Shown here: piece by piece, positions 7,243-15,027 of the stretch
Layout: each line of letters opens with the position of its first letter
Numbering within the stretch: the stretch's first letter is position 1
Source of the DNA: Synergistaceae bacterium UBA6101
GTDB taxonomy: Bacteria; Synergistota; Synergistia; Synergistales; Synergistaceae
Assembly (NCBI GenBank): GCA_002428495.1
Contig: DIWR01000022.1
Coordinates: 61,519 to 82,206, forward strand
DNA: 20,688 nucleotides
Direction: 5' to 3'
Made by a program: the position numbers and the translations under genes
Notes under the pieces: model-generated
What the model was told of the DNA's origin: nothing
What the model saw: the letters and a program-made list of their open reading frames with translations, nothing else
Databases searched by the model: none

Positions 7243-10200
7243 TTATCCGGCCACCAGTTGGTTTGTCTTCTTCAGATATCCGGCGGGGATCGGGTCGTCA
7301 AGCCTCCACATAATGTTCATGGGTTTGCTCCCCTCATGGGATACATAATTCGCTGTGCCAAGGAAGGTATAGGGTTCAGTTCCAAAATTATTTCTTTTAT
7401 GCTCCCTTACAAAAAGCAATATTTTGCTGCCAAGGGAGCGGTGGTTTATGTATCTTTGTCCTGTATTTGAGTCGCTTCCGGTAGTACTCTGGCTTTGCCA
7501 GTGGAAGAGCGATTCATTTATTGAATAGTCCTTGTACATCGTTGACGGTGAATAATCTTTGTCCGATTTATTCAATGTAATAAAGAAGATATCAGTCTGT
7601 TTATCCTGGATCCATTTGACACCTTCCCGTACATTTGAGGGGGCTATATGGTCCATTGCAAGAAGGATCTGATCCCTGGTATAGGTACAGTGCAGGTCCA
7701 GAGGGCATTCAAAGCCCAGATCGATTTTCTTGTCGATAAAGTCGATCTTACTGTAGTTGTATTCCAATAATTCGATAAGCTCTGCCAGCATCGTAGGAGA
7801 AGATTTCAATTCAGTGACGAGATCAAAACTTAAGTCAGGATAAACTTTCTCCCAGATAGAATATGTGAACATATTAAGCATGCGCCTCTCTTCAGGAGCC
7901 ATCTCTTTAAAGTTGATCTTTCCCCCGCTTTTGAATAGGTTAAGGAGGAACCGCAGCCATCTTCTCGAATTTACGTAAGACAAGCGCAAAAATGCATTTC
8001 CCATGATTTTTTCCAGTGGTTCACTGAAGTCATCTTTTGCCCCGGCAAAAACACAGAGTTTTGAGAATGTTCCGCGTTTGTATATATTTCTCACATCCAG
8101 ATGATAGTAGTTTGTGAAATTCTCTAATGTCAGGGACAGGCCACTGTCTTCAACAAAGGTTTCTATTCTGGAAACAAGTCCTGCCGTTGTGTCAAAAGAT
8201 TTGCGGATGTTTTGCAAAATATATTTTGTCGCCATTCGTTCAAGTTGAATGTAACAGCCTTTAGGGGCCGAAACGAAGCCTTCCTTTATCTCCTTTTCAA
8301 TGCTCCTTGATGTGTTTGCAAGAAGAGCTTTGAATTTATCTTCGAAATTGTATTTTTTGTGCGCCTGACCGATAAAGTCCAGAACAGTAAGGCATTCTTT
8401 ATCCTCAGCAAGACGAAGTCCACGCCCAAGCTGCTGAAGGAATACTGTGAGGCTTTCGGTGGGACGAAGGAAAAGTACAGTGTTGACTTCGGGGATATCT
8501 ACGCCTTCGTTGTACAGGTCTACTACGAATATGTACTGGATCTCGCCCTTTGTCAGTCGCTGTTTAGCCGCATTTCTCTCATCATCGGGTGTCTTTGAAG
8601 TCAGGCAGATAGAAGGTAGCCCGTTTTCGTTGAAAAATCCGGACATGTACTCTGCATGCTCAACAGATACGCAGAACCCAAGAGCCTTGACTTTGTCGAG
8701 GTCAGTCACATACTTAATTATCGATTCTATTGTCATTGCAGCTCTTTTGTCTGCAACTGCCCTGTCTATTGTAAAGAGATTTGTGAGCTCTCGAGTATCA
8801 TAACGTCCGCTGGTCCATTTAAGCCCGCTTAAGTCGGCATAGTCTGTTACTCCAAAGTATTGGAACGGGGACAAGAGCTTTCTCTCGATAGCTTCCGGCA
8901 ATCTTATTTCCGCTGCAATTCTGTCGTTGAAGTATGTTAATACAGACTTGCCATCCATCCTTTCAGGGGTGGCAGTTAGCCCCAGGAGGATCTTTGGTTT
9001 GTAATATGAAAGTAGTTTCTGGTATGAGTCGGCAGCTGCGTGATGAAATTCGTCAACTATTATGTAGTCATAATAGTCAGGTTCTGTGGATGAAGTGAAA
9101 TTCTGAGAATTGAAGGTCTGTATCGACATGAACAGGTAATCTAGGTTCTCAGGCCTGTAGCTGCCTACAAAAAGTTCTCCAAAATTCGGGTTTCTTAATA
9201 TGCCTCTGAAACAAGCAATGCTCTGTTTTAATATCTCTTCCCTGTGTGCAACAAAAAGCAGCCGACTCTTCTCCCGATGCCTGTTTCTGCAGAAATCCCT
9301 GTAATCGAAGGCAGAGATGACTGTTTTTCCCGTTCCTGTCGCGGCAACGACCAGGTTTCTGTAGTGATCCTTGATCGTCCTTTCTGCTTCAAGCTGCTTC
9401 AATATTTCCTGCTGAAAGGGGTATGGAGAGATGTCAAAATAGTACTGTCCGTCAAATGCGTTGCCGGAGATCCTTTCAGACTTCAGAGAGGCCGCAAGCT
9501 TATTTCTGTCGCTTTCTGAGTATATTTCAAACTCATTTGAATACCAGTAGGACTCAAAAGTTGCGTTGATCTTGTCGATAGTCTCGGGCATGTCCTTTTT
9601 TGCAACTTTTATGTTCCACTCAAGACCGCTTGACATAGCAGCGTTAGAAAGGTTTGAAGATCCGACATAAGCTGTTGTAAAACCGGTCTCCCTAACAAAA
9701 ATGTATGTCTTCGCATGGAGACGTGTTCGCTTTGAGTCGTAAGAGATTTTAATTTCAGTGTTAGTAAGTTTGCTAAGTTCTACTACGGCCTTCAGATCTG
9801 TAGCTCCCATGTAAGATGTGGTTATAACACGAAGTTTTCCTCCGTGTATTGTGAAATCTTTGAGTTCGTTTATGATCAAACGGAGCCCGCTCCATCTTAT
9901 AAAAGATACAAGTATGTCTATCCTGTCTGAAGATACGATTTCTTTATTAAATTCTGAAGAAAGATCCGGTTCGTTTTTTGCTCCTGTGAAGAGGGAGCTG
10001 AAAGCGATCGAAGTGACAGGCCGGGGGAGATCAGTTTTGGCAGTGTTCTGTGGAAGCCTGTTTTTGTTTTCGACAAGGGCTAGCAGCTGTTCTGCCCTTT
10101 CATCTACTGACATTTTGCTGAAGTCATGATTGCCTGTCTCTTGGATGATGTTGGAGATCAATTTGTTTATGAATGTGATCTGTTCACCTACGCTCTTATG

Positions 10201-10380
10201 GCTGTCTTTTAAATGATCCAGGCTTTTTTTAATGATTTCTGAGGTGTAATTGGCCAATACCAAAGAAGCTTCTTCTTTGTCGATTTTTTCAGTGTCAGCA
10301 ATGTATTCACTTTTTGACGCTTCCAGTGCTGCACCAAGTTCCTGATCGATTATCTGTTCATATAATCCTGTCTTCAGCAT
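7243..10380 (-). CDS. PLD-nuclease / SF2 helicase / DUF3427 protein
   Basis: A 1045-residue multidomain protein. After a helical N-terminal region (about 1-120), residues 125-290 form a phospholipase-D-like nuclease module with H222-x-K224 followed by GSSNLSNAAM. A superfamily-2 helicase follows: Walker A ATGTGKT at 347-353, DEFH at 443-446, GLTATPERMDG at about 467-477, EGVDIP at about 625-630 and QQLGRGLR near 649-656. The C-terminal region, from about residue 690, is DUF3427, ending in motifs such as FHWQSQSTT, GQRYINH, ILLFVREHK and NIMWRLDDPIPAGYL. This layout is known from bacterial helicases resembling restriction-enzyme subunits and is common in genome defence neighbourhoods. I start at ATG 10380, preceded by GAGG 8 bases away; the TTG at 10383 adds one residue. 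It should bind and translocate on nucleic acid with an associated cutting domain. Single-polypeptide defence action is inferred, not shown. Confidence 0.92.
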   Translation of the reverse strand: MLKTGLYEQIIDQELGAALEASKSEYIADTEKIDKEEASLVLANYTSEIIKKSLDHLKDSHKSVGEQITFINKLISNIIQETGNHDFSKMSVDERAEQLLALVENKNRLPQNTAKTDLPRPVTSIAFSSLFTGAKNEPDLSSEFNKEIVSSDRIDILVSFIRWSGLRLIINELKDFTIHGGKLRVITTSYMGATDLKAVVELSKLTNTEIKISYDSKRTRLHAKTYIFVRETGFTTAYVGSSNLSNAAMSSGLEWNIKVAKKDMPETIDKINATFESYWYSNEFEIYSESDRNKLAASLKSERISGNAFDGQYYFDISPYPFQQEILKQLEAERTIKDHYRNLVVAATGTGKTVISAFDYRDFCRNRHREKSRLLFVAHREEILKQSIACFRGILRNPNFGELFVGSYRPENLDYLFMSIQTFNSQNFTSSTEPDYYDYIIVDEFHHAAADSYQKLLSYYKPKILLGLTATPERMDGKSVLTYFNDRIAAEIRLPEAIERKLLSPFQYFGVTDYADLSGLKWTSGRYDTRELTNLFTIDRAVADKRAAMTIESIIKYVTDLDKVKALGFCVSVEHAEYMSGFFNENGLPSICLTSKTPDDERNAAKQRLTKGEIQYIFVVDLYNEGVDIPEVNTVLFLRPTESLTVFLQQLGRGLRLAEDKECLTVLDFIGQAHKKYNFEDKFKALLANTSRSIEKEIKEGFVSAPKGCYIQLERMATKYILQNIRKSFDTTAGLVSRIETFVEDSGLSLTLENFTNYYHLDVRNIYKRGTFSKLCVFAGAKDDFSEPLEKIMGNAFLRLSYVNSRRWLRFLLNLFKSGGKINFKEMAPEERRMLNMFTYSIWEKVYPDLSFDLVTELKSSPTMLAELIELLEYNYSKIDFIDKKIDLGFECPLDLHCTYTRDQILLAMDHIAPSNVREGVKWIQDKQTDIFFITLNKSDKDYSPSTMYKDYSINESLFHWQSQSTTGSDSNTGQRYINHRSLGSKILLFVREHKRNNFGTEPYTFLGTANYVSHEGSKPMNIMWRLDDPIPAGYLKKTNQLVAG

Positions 10381-10383
10381 CAA

Positions 10384-10772
10384 TTAGACCTCAACCTTCA
10401 TAAACATCGAAAATGGTCATGTCTGTTTGTAACTTGATTGCAAATATCGAAAAGAAAACTTGATAACATAAGCTAGATTCTGATTTTCAAAGAGGTTTGA
10501 TTTCTTGATCTCTATTATATACCCTGATATTTGCTCTTTTTGCCAGTAAAGAATTTGAACTTTCGTCATGTCACAAACCCTATATAGTCTGAATTCGTTG
10601 CGAGATATATGAATGATCAAATCAAATCATTTGCAATGTTATCAGGTTGAATCCTTGCTAAGTTATCTTCCAGGACTTAGAATCACGGGAAGGAAGGTCA
10701 GTAATTTAAGGCAGCCCATTCTTATGCTCTTGAGCTTATACAGAAACATAAATAGTATTAAGAGGGATTTTT
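10384..10772. other. A+T-rich gap upstream of the PLD-helicase gene
   Basis: No convincing gene. A 67-codon minus-strand reading at 10417-10620 lacks a family match or a convincing ribosome site. Two short words repeat in alternation just upstream of the helicase: ATCGAAAA at 10406-10413 and 10446-10453, and AACTTGAT at 10431-10438 and 10457-10464. They could be binding sites controlling the helicase gene or chance in A+T-rich DNA. I could not place a clear promoter. Confidence 0.35.
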
Positions 10773-10969
10773 ATAGATATATTTAAATTGCTGAACGAAC
10801 AGATGAACGACAGGGATACGTTGGATAAACTCGGAAGATCGGTCGGGGCAGGACCCTCTCAGGTCCAGCAGCGTGGATGGACATGGAGATGGGCATCCTG
10901 GATGCCGATAACGACGGCAGCATAGCCGATGACATAGGAGGAATGCTGAAAGGTTTCATGAAAAGATAG
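10773..10969 (+). pseudogene. DUF937 (YidB-like) gene remnant, middle deleted
   Basis: Two pieces of a DUF937 family protein are joined out of frame. From 10773, the reading I-DIFKLLNEQMNDRDTLDKL-GRSVGAGPSQVQQ matches the usual N-terminal repeat of this family. From 10877, in a different frame, M-DMEMGILDADNDGSIADDI-GGMLKGFMKR and stop match the usual C-terminal tail. The whole middle, normally more than 100 residues, is missing, and the two ends meet at about 10871-10877. The start position holds ATA (10773) where ATG is expected, although AAGAGGG (10760-10766) still provides a ribosome site at the right distance. Function is therefore lost. Intact members are small soluble proteins of unknown role. 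A terminator follows at 11011. Confidence 0.75.
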
Positions 10970-11010
10970 CTCCAATCAAAGTAATAATTGAACTTTCTTC
11001 TGTTAAGATA

Positions 11011-11053
11011 AATAAGCTGCTGCACTTTGCAGAATCTTCAGCAGCTTATTTTT
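11011..11053 (+). terminator. Intrinsic terminator after the DUF937 remnant
   Basis: AATAAGCTGCTG (11011-11022) and CAGCAGCTTATT (11039-11050) form a perfect 12-base stem with a 16-base loop, running into a T-rich end. It would have ended the DUF937 transcript and now insulates the regulator gene downstream. Confidence 0.75.
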
Positions 11054-11149
11054 AATGTCCGATATTTTAGCTTCAACAGTTCAGGCGTACTGAGAAAACA
11101 GGCAGTTGCTGGCTATCTCTTACCTCAGACAAGTGTATAACAGTATTTG

Positions 11150-11178
11150 TTGTTCGAACTATATTAATGTTTTATAAT
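11150..11178 (+). promoter_or_regulatory. Putative promoter of the FCD regulator gene
   Basis: TTGTTC at 11150-11155 and a consensus TATAAT at 11173-11178 are spaced by 17 bases. The boxes lie about 75 bases before the regulator's ATG at 11254. Judged by inspection only. Confidence 0.6.
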
Positions 11179-11253
11179 AAACGGGCTCGCGGACCGAATA
11201 AATTGAACTGCACACCCTTTTTTGCATTTATCCTATATTCTAGAGGTTTGATC

Positions 11254-11982
11254 ATGTCCAACGTGAAAAAAACAAATCCTGTCGAATATCCCGTACTGAA
11301 GATAATGAGCGAGTCTGAGAGCCCATTGGGCGCCGGTGCTGTTGGGGAAAGACTTGCCGAACAGAGAATATCCATAAGCGAGGCAGGCATAGGCAGGATG
11401 CTGAGGACTTTGCGCCAGCAGGGTCTGTTGGACAGAGTGGGTTTTCAGGGTCACGTCATCAGTGAGTCAGGAAAAGAGAGATTGAAGAAACTTGAAGAGG
11501 ACCGCAATGTCGGCAGAGCGCTGAAACTTATGCTCAGTCAGGCCGGACCTTTAAAAGAGCATAATCTGGTCGATCTCCTTATAGCAAGAAGAGCGCTGGA
11601 AAGAGAGGCGGCGTACCAGGCTGCCCTCAATGCCACAGAGAAAGAAATAGAAGGTTTAAAAAAGATAATTTCCTCCCAGTATGAGGAGATGGAGAAAGAA
11701 AAGGAATACGCAGATATTTCAAGCTCCTTCCACCAAGAGATAATCAGGATTTCGCATGTCCCGATACTGAAGATCCTTTACGATTTCCTGGGTCTGACGG
11801 TCCAGCTGCAGGATTTCTTTATAGGAACATTTAAAATGTTCAACGAGCCGCTTAATGTCTCACATGAGAAGGTTTTTGCCGCTATCAGGGAGAGAGATCC
11901 GGAAAGAGCTGCTGACCTTATGGGAGAACACCTTACCGTTGTCATCAATAATGCAAAAAAGCTCTGTAGCGATATTCGCTGA
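11254..11982 (+). CDS. Winged-helix/FCD-domain transcriptional regulator
   Basis: A 242-residue regulator with two parts. Residues 11-78 (YPVLKIMSES, GAGAVGERL, GIGRMLRTLRQQGLLDRV, VISESGKERL) look like the winged helix of the RNase R/NrpR type (HTH_12), not the classical GntR helix-turn-helix. Residues 85-242 form an all-helical FCD ligand domain; H160 in SSFH, H204 in SHEKVFAAI and H226 in GEHL are likely metal ligands of the kind that bind small carboxylates in this family. ATG at 11254 is preceded by AGAGG 7 bases upstream; a longer reading from 11167 adds 29 residues without a ribosome site. The gene directly precedes the ThDP-enzyme/TAXI-TRAP unit, so it probably senses the transported compound and controls that unit. 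Domain calls are confident; the ligand is not known. Confidence 0.85.
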   Translation: MSNVKKTNPVEYPVLKIMSESESPLGAGAVGERLAEQRISISEAGIGRMLRTLRQQGLLDRVGFQGHVISESGKERLKKLEEDRNVGRALKLMLSQAGPLKEHNLVDLLIARRALEREAAYQAALNATEKEIEGLKKIISSQYEEMEKEKEYADISSSFHQEIIRISHVPILKILYDFLGLTVQLQDFFIGTFKMFNEPLNVSHEKVFAAIRERDPERAADLMGEHLTVVINNAKKLCSDIR

Positions 11983-11985
11983 TCT

Positions 11986-12014
11986 TTTCCTTTAGTTTCC
12001 TTTCCTTTAGTTTC
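11986..12014 (+). repeat. 14-base tandem direct repeat upstream of the ThDP-enzyme promoter
   Basis: TTTCCTTTAGTTTC occurs at 11986-11999 and again at 12001-12014, a period of 15 bases. It starts 4 bases after the regulator's stop codon and ends 24 bases before the -35 box of the next promoter. It could be a paired operator for the FCD regulator, or a small slippage duplication. Confidence 0.5.
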
Positions 12015-12037
12015 TGATCCATTTTATACTTCCCTTA

Positions 12038-12066
12038 TTGACTTGCCCTTATTTATATGTTATATT
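12038..12066 (+). promoter_or_regulatory. Strong putative promoter of the ThDP-enzyme/TAXI-TRAP operon
   Basis: TTGACT at 12038-12043 and TATATT at 12061-12066 are spaced by 17 bases, and the -10 box is preceded by TGT, giving an extended -10. The boxes lie about 60 bases upstream of the ThDP-enzyme ATG. It is the best promoter-like pattern in the window. Confidence 0.65.
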
Positions 12067-12124
12067 CAAGTCGCTCATCAATGATGTGCTGCTACGATCA
12101 AGAAACTATAAAGGAGACTAAATA

Positions 12125-13840
12125 ATGGAAATGACAGGTGCCCAGATATTGTTGGAAATGTTGAAGGTACACGATGTCAGACATATTTTTGGCCTGCCCG
12201 GAGAGACCACCCTTGGGTTGTATCGTGACTGGCTTAAATGCAACGAGATAGATCATATCCTTACGCATGACGAGCGGGCAGCGGCATTCATGGCAGAAGC
12301 TTATGCAAAAGTCACAGGCCGGGTCGGCATAAGCGAAGCACCGAGCCCTGGAGGCGGGCACCCCGTTCCCGGAGTGATCGAATCTTTTACAGGGGCTGTG
12401 CCTACTATTTGTTTTACTTCAGACGTCCCTTTCAATAATGACAAAAGAAATATGCTGTCAGGGTTTGATCAGAACAGGCTTTACAGCGCGATCACCAAAG
12501 AAAGTATTTTGATAAGCAAGGCTAAGGATATCCCCTTCCTTATCAGGAGGGCTTTCCGGGTTGCACTGAGCGGACGTCCGGGGGCCGTACACGTCAGGAT
12601 CCCCATGGATATTTATGTTGAGGAGGCTGAGGTCAATGACATATTCGCAGATCCGTGCATGGCGAAATGGCCGGCTTACCGTCCCATTGCAGATCTTTCA
12701 CAGATAGACAGGGCATTGGAGCTCCTAGCCTCCGCAGAAAGGCCAGTGATCGTTTGCGGTCAGGGAGCTCTGGTATCAGATGCGGGGGATGAAGTCATCG
12801 CCCTTGCAGAGCATTTCAGGATCCCTGTGGGATGCACCATGACCGCCAAGGGAACTGTTTCGGAGGTACACCCGCTGTCTATCCGCCTCATTGGAGCGAG
12901 AGGCGGGACAAGCTATTCAAACAAATTCCTTGAGACCGCAGATCTGGTTTTCTTTGTAGGTTCAAACACCGACTCCGCAGGCACGGATGCCTGGAAACTG
13001 CCTAGCGCATGCAACCCCCCTAAAATAATCCACCTCAACATCGATGGTGTCGATGCAGGGAATAATTACCGGACAGACGTTGTTCTTCTGGGAGACGCCA
13101 AAGCAACAGTCGGTTATATGGTCGAAAAGGCAAAGGCGGCCGGACTCAAAGGAAATGCGAAAATTGAGGCTGAGGTAGAGCCTGCGATGGCGGCCCTTGA
13201 CGAATCGATGAAAGATCCCTGCAAATGCGGCGAATGTCCGATACACCCGATACGTTTCGTAAAGGAACTTGAAAAGCTGATGCCGGAGAAAAGTTATGTG
13301 GTCGTTGAACCCTCTGTAGGAAGTATTTTTTCTGCTGCCTACATGGTCCAGAAAAAACAGGGGCGCATGTTCTTATCAAACTACTCAAACGGAGCTCTCG
13401 GGTATTCGATCCCTGCTGCTGTGGGCGTTGCGGTCGCTCATCCTGATCATACGGTTTTTGCGCTTGGCGGTGACGGGAGTTTTCATTTCAACTGTGGCGA
13501 ACTGGAAACATATGCGCGTCTTGGCGTTAATGTGAAATTGGTGGTCTTCAACAACAATGTTTTCGGCTGGATCAAAGGCGAAACACAGCATGTTTACCAC
13601 TCCGACTTCTTTGCAACAAACTTCGGCGTCGTTGACTACGCCGGTGTAGCGAAGGCATTCGGGATAAAGTCGTACAAGATCGATGACCCCGAAAAGATAA
13701 CCGATACCCTCAAAGAGGCTATCGAATACAAAGGGCCGGTCCTTATCGAATTGAGAGTCCCCGATGAGACAGAACTTGTTCCGCCGGTCCCGCGCTGGAT
13801 AGAAAACGCAAAAAAGAACGGGATCCCCTATTGCTATTGA
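12125..13840 (+). CDS. ThDP-dependent acetolactate-synthase-like enzyme
   Basis: A 571-residue thiamine-diphosphate enzyme of the acetolactate synthase/2-oxo acid decarboxylase superfamily. The pyrimidine-binding domain (about 1-165) has the activating glutamate E50 in THDERAAAFMAEAYAKVTG. A central domain follows (about 190-330), then the pyrophosphate domain (about 375-550) with GDG at 449-451 and NNN at 476-478, the standard ThDP/Mg motif. An unusual C366-x-C368-x2-C371 cluster sits in the linker before the last domain. AAGGAG lies 8 bases before the ATG. It heads a three-gene unit with a TAXI-TRAP transporter, so it probably acts on the imported compound after conversion to, or as, a 2-oxo acid. 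It lacks a small ALS subunit gene nearby and is not in a branched-chain amino acid operon, so it is unlikely to be the biosynthetic ilvB. The exact substrate is unknown. Confidence 0.87.
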   Translation: MEMTGAQILLEMLKVHDVRHIFGLPGETTLGLYRDWLKCNEIDHILTHDERAAAFMAEAYAKVTGRVGISEAPSPGGGHPVPGVIESFTGAVPTICFTSDVPFNNDKRNMLSGFDQNRLYSAITKESILISKAKDIPFLIRRAFRVALSGRPGAVHVRIPMDIYVEEAEVNDIFADPCMAKWPAYRPIADLSQIDRALELLASAERPVIVCGQGALVSDAGDEVIALAEHFRIPVGCTMTAKGTVSEVHPLSIRLIGARGGTSYSNKFLETADLVFFVGSNTDSAGTDAWKLPSACNPPKIIHLNIDGVDAGNNYRTDVVLLGDAKATVGYMVEKAKAAGLKGNAKIEAEVEPAMAALDESMKDPCKCGECPIHPIRFVKELEKLMPEKSYVVVEPSVGSIFSAAYMVQKKQGRMFLSNYSNGALGYSIPAAVGVAVAHPDHTVFALGGDGSFHFNCGELETYARLGVNVKLVVFNNNVFGWIKGETQHVYHSDFFATNFGVVDYAGVAKAFGIKSYKIDDPEKITDTLKEAIEYKGPVLIELRVPDETELVPPVPRWIENAKKNGIPYCY

Positions 13841-13931
13841 TGTAACTTCCATGTGGAACAGATCAGAATGCAAAGATCACCGGTTTACCAACATACTCTA
13901 TGATCAAAATTGAAAGGGAGGAATCACTGTT

Positions 13932-14927
13932 ATGAAAAAGAAACACACCTATGTTCTGGCATCTATTCTCGCTATCACACTTTCATTGTTTGCCGCTGCG
14001 GCATCACTGGCAGCTCCGGTTGAACTGCAGATCGGAGCCAACAAGGTCGGAAGCACTTGGTATGTGCAGGCTGCCTGTATCGCAGATGCGGTCAAGAAGG
14101 CAAATCCTGATATCAAGATCGATGCTGTACCTATTGCCGGAGGGATCGGAAACCTTAAGCTGCTTGGCCAGAATAAAATGCATATTGCTCTGACAATGAA
14201 CAACAACAACCTCTGGGCTTACAAGGGAGAGGTCCTCTTCGACAAGCCGATCACAAATATCAGGACACTGGTAGGCGGTATGGACCAGTTCTATGTAGGC
14301 ATAGCTATACGCAAGGGAAGCGGCATAACCTCTCTTGAAGATGTCGCAAAGAATAAAACGAAGATCCGTCTTATGACAGTGCAGCGCGGTACGACCGGAG
14401 AAGCTTCAGCATTCCACGTTCTTGAAGCCTGCGGTATGACATATGACGATATCAAAAAATGGGGCGGCTCTGTAGAACATACCGACTTTGAAGCGATCAC
14501 TAACGCGATAAAGGACGGACGCTGCGATGTCTTTATTCAGGCGCTCTCAAAAGGACATCCTACATTTACGGAGCTTGCGGTCCTTGGCAAAATAGACCTG
14601 ATCTCGATATCCCCAAAGGGTCTTGAGTATCTTGAGAAGTACGGGTACACACAGTCCAAGCTGCCTAAAGACAGTTTTAAAGGCCAGACGAAGGACCTGA
14701 TCCTCCCCGGTTATCGTTCAACACTTACTGTAACAGAAGCCATGGATGACCAGACGGCCTATAAGATCACCAAGGCAGTCGTTGAAGGGAAAGACGCCCT
14801 TGTAAAGGGACATAAGGCATTCGAAGCATTCGTACCTGAGGAGGCATGCAACCCGAAGAACCTTGGCGGGGTCCCCCTCCACAACGGAGCGATCAAATAT
14901 TACAAAGAAAAGGGTTATTTGAAATAG
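13932..14927 (+). CDS. TAXI-family TRAP transporter solute-binding protein
   Basis: A 331-residue exported binding protein that captures substrate outside the membrane and passes it to the TRAP permease encoded next. A signal peptide covers about residues 1-27 (basic MKKKH, hydrophobic core, then ASLAAP). The mature start, VELQIGANKVGSTWYVQA, is the TAXI pattern, in which ligand contacts lie near G-S-T-W-Y; further signals are AGGIGNLKLL and TGEASAFHVLEACGM. GGGAGG 9 bases before the ATG is a strong ribosome site. The gene follows the ThDP enzyme by 91 bases and precedes the permease by about 100. TAXI members import small carboxylates such as 2-oxo acids or glutamate, which fits the enzyme beside it, but the ligand here is not determined. 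Confidence 0.92.
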   Translation: MKKKHTYVLASILAITLSLFAAAASLAAPVELQIGANKVGSTWYVQAACIADAVKKANPDIKIDAVPIAGGIGNLKLLGQNKMHIALTMNNNNLWAYKGEVLFDKPITNIRTLVGGMDQFYVGIAIRKGSGITSLEDVAKNKTKIRLMTVQRGTTGEASAFHVLEACGMTYDDIKKWGGSVEHTDFEAITNAIKDGRCDVFIQALSKGHPTFTELAVLGKIDLISISPKGLEYLEKYGYTQSKLPKDSFKGQTKDLILPGYRSTLTVTEAMDDQTAYKITKAVVEGKDALVKGHKAFEAFVPEEACNPKNLGGVPLHNGAIKYYKEKGYLK

Positions 14928-14948
14928 ATCTCAGACAGTTGTTGTCCG

Positions 14949-14989
14949 GCCATGAAGGGAAATGCTATATGCCTGGCTCCCTTCATGGC
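14949..14989 (+). other. Intercistronic hairpin between TAXI binding protein and permease
   Basis: GCCATGAAGGGA (14949-14960) and TCCCTTCATGGC (14978-14989) form a perfect 12-base stem with a 17-base loop. No T-run follows, so it is more likely an mRNA-stabilising or partial stop structure than a full terminator. It would keep the binding-protein message more abundant than the permease. It also covers an in-frame ATG at 14962, which argues against that codon as the permease start. Confidence 0.7.
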
Positions 14990-15027
14990 TTCACAAAATT
15001 CAGGCAGTTCCGGGAAGGATGAATGTT

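Noticed and set aside
10417..10620. 67-codon minus-strand reading frame, lysine-rich
   Set aside because: It has no convincing ribosome site, family signal or neighbour support, and the region is A+T-rich.
10783..11025. 80-codon minus-strand reading frame
   Set aside because: It is the complement of the DUF937 remnant on the + strand, which explains its composition.
12125..13840. Biosynthetic acetolactate synthase (ilvB)
   Set aside because: No small regulatory subunit or other branched-chain amino acid genes nearby; it is paired with a TRAP importer and an FCD regulator.
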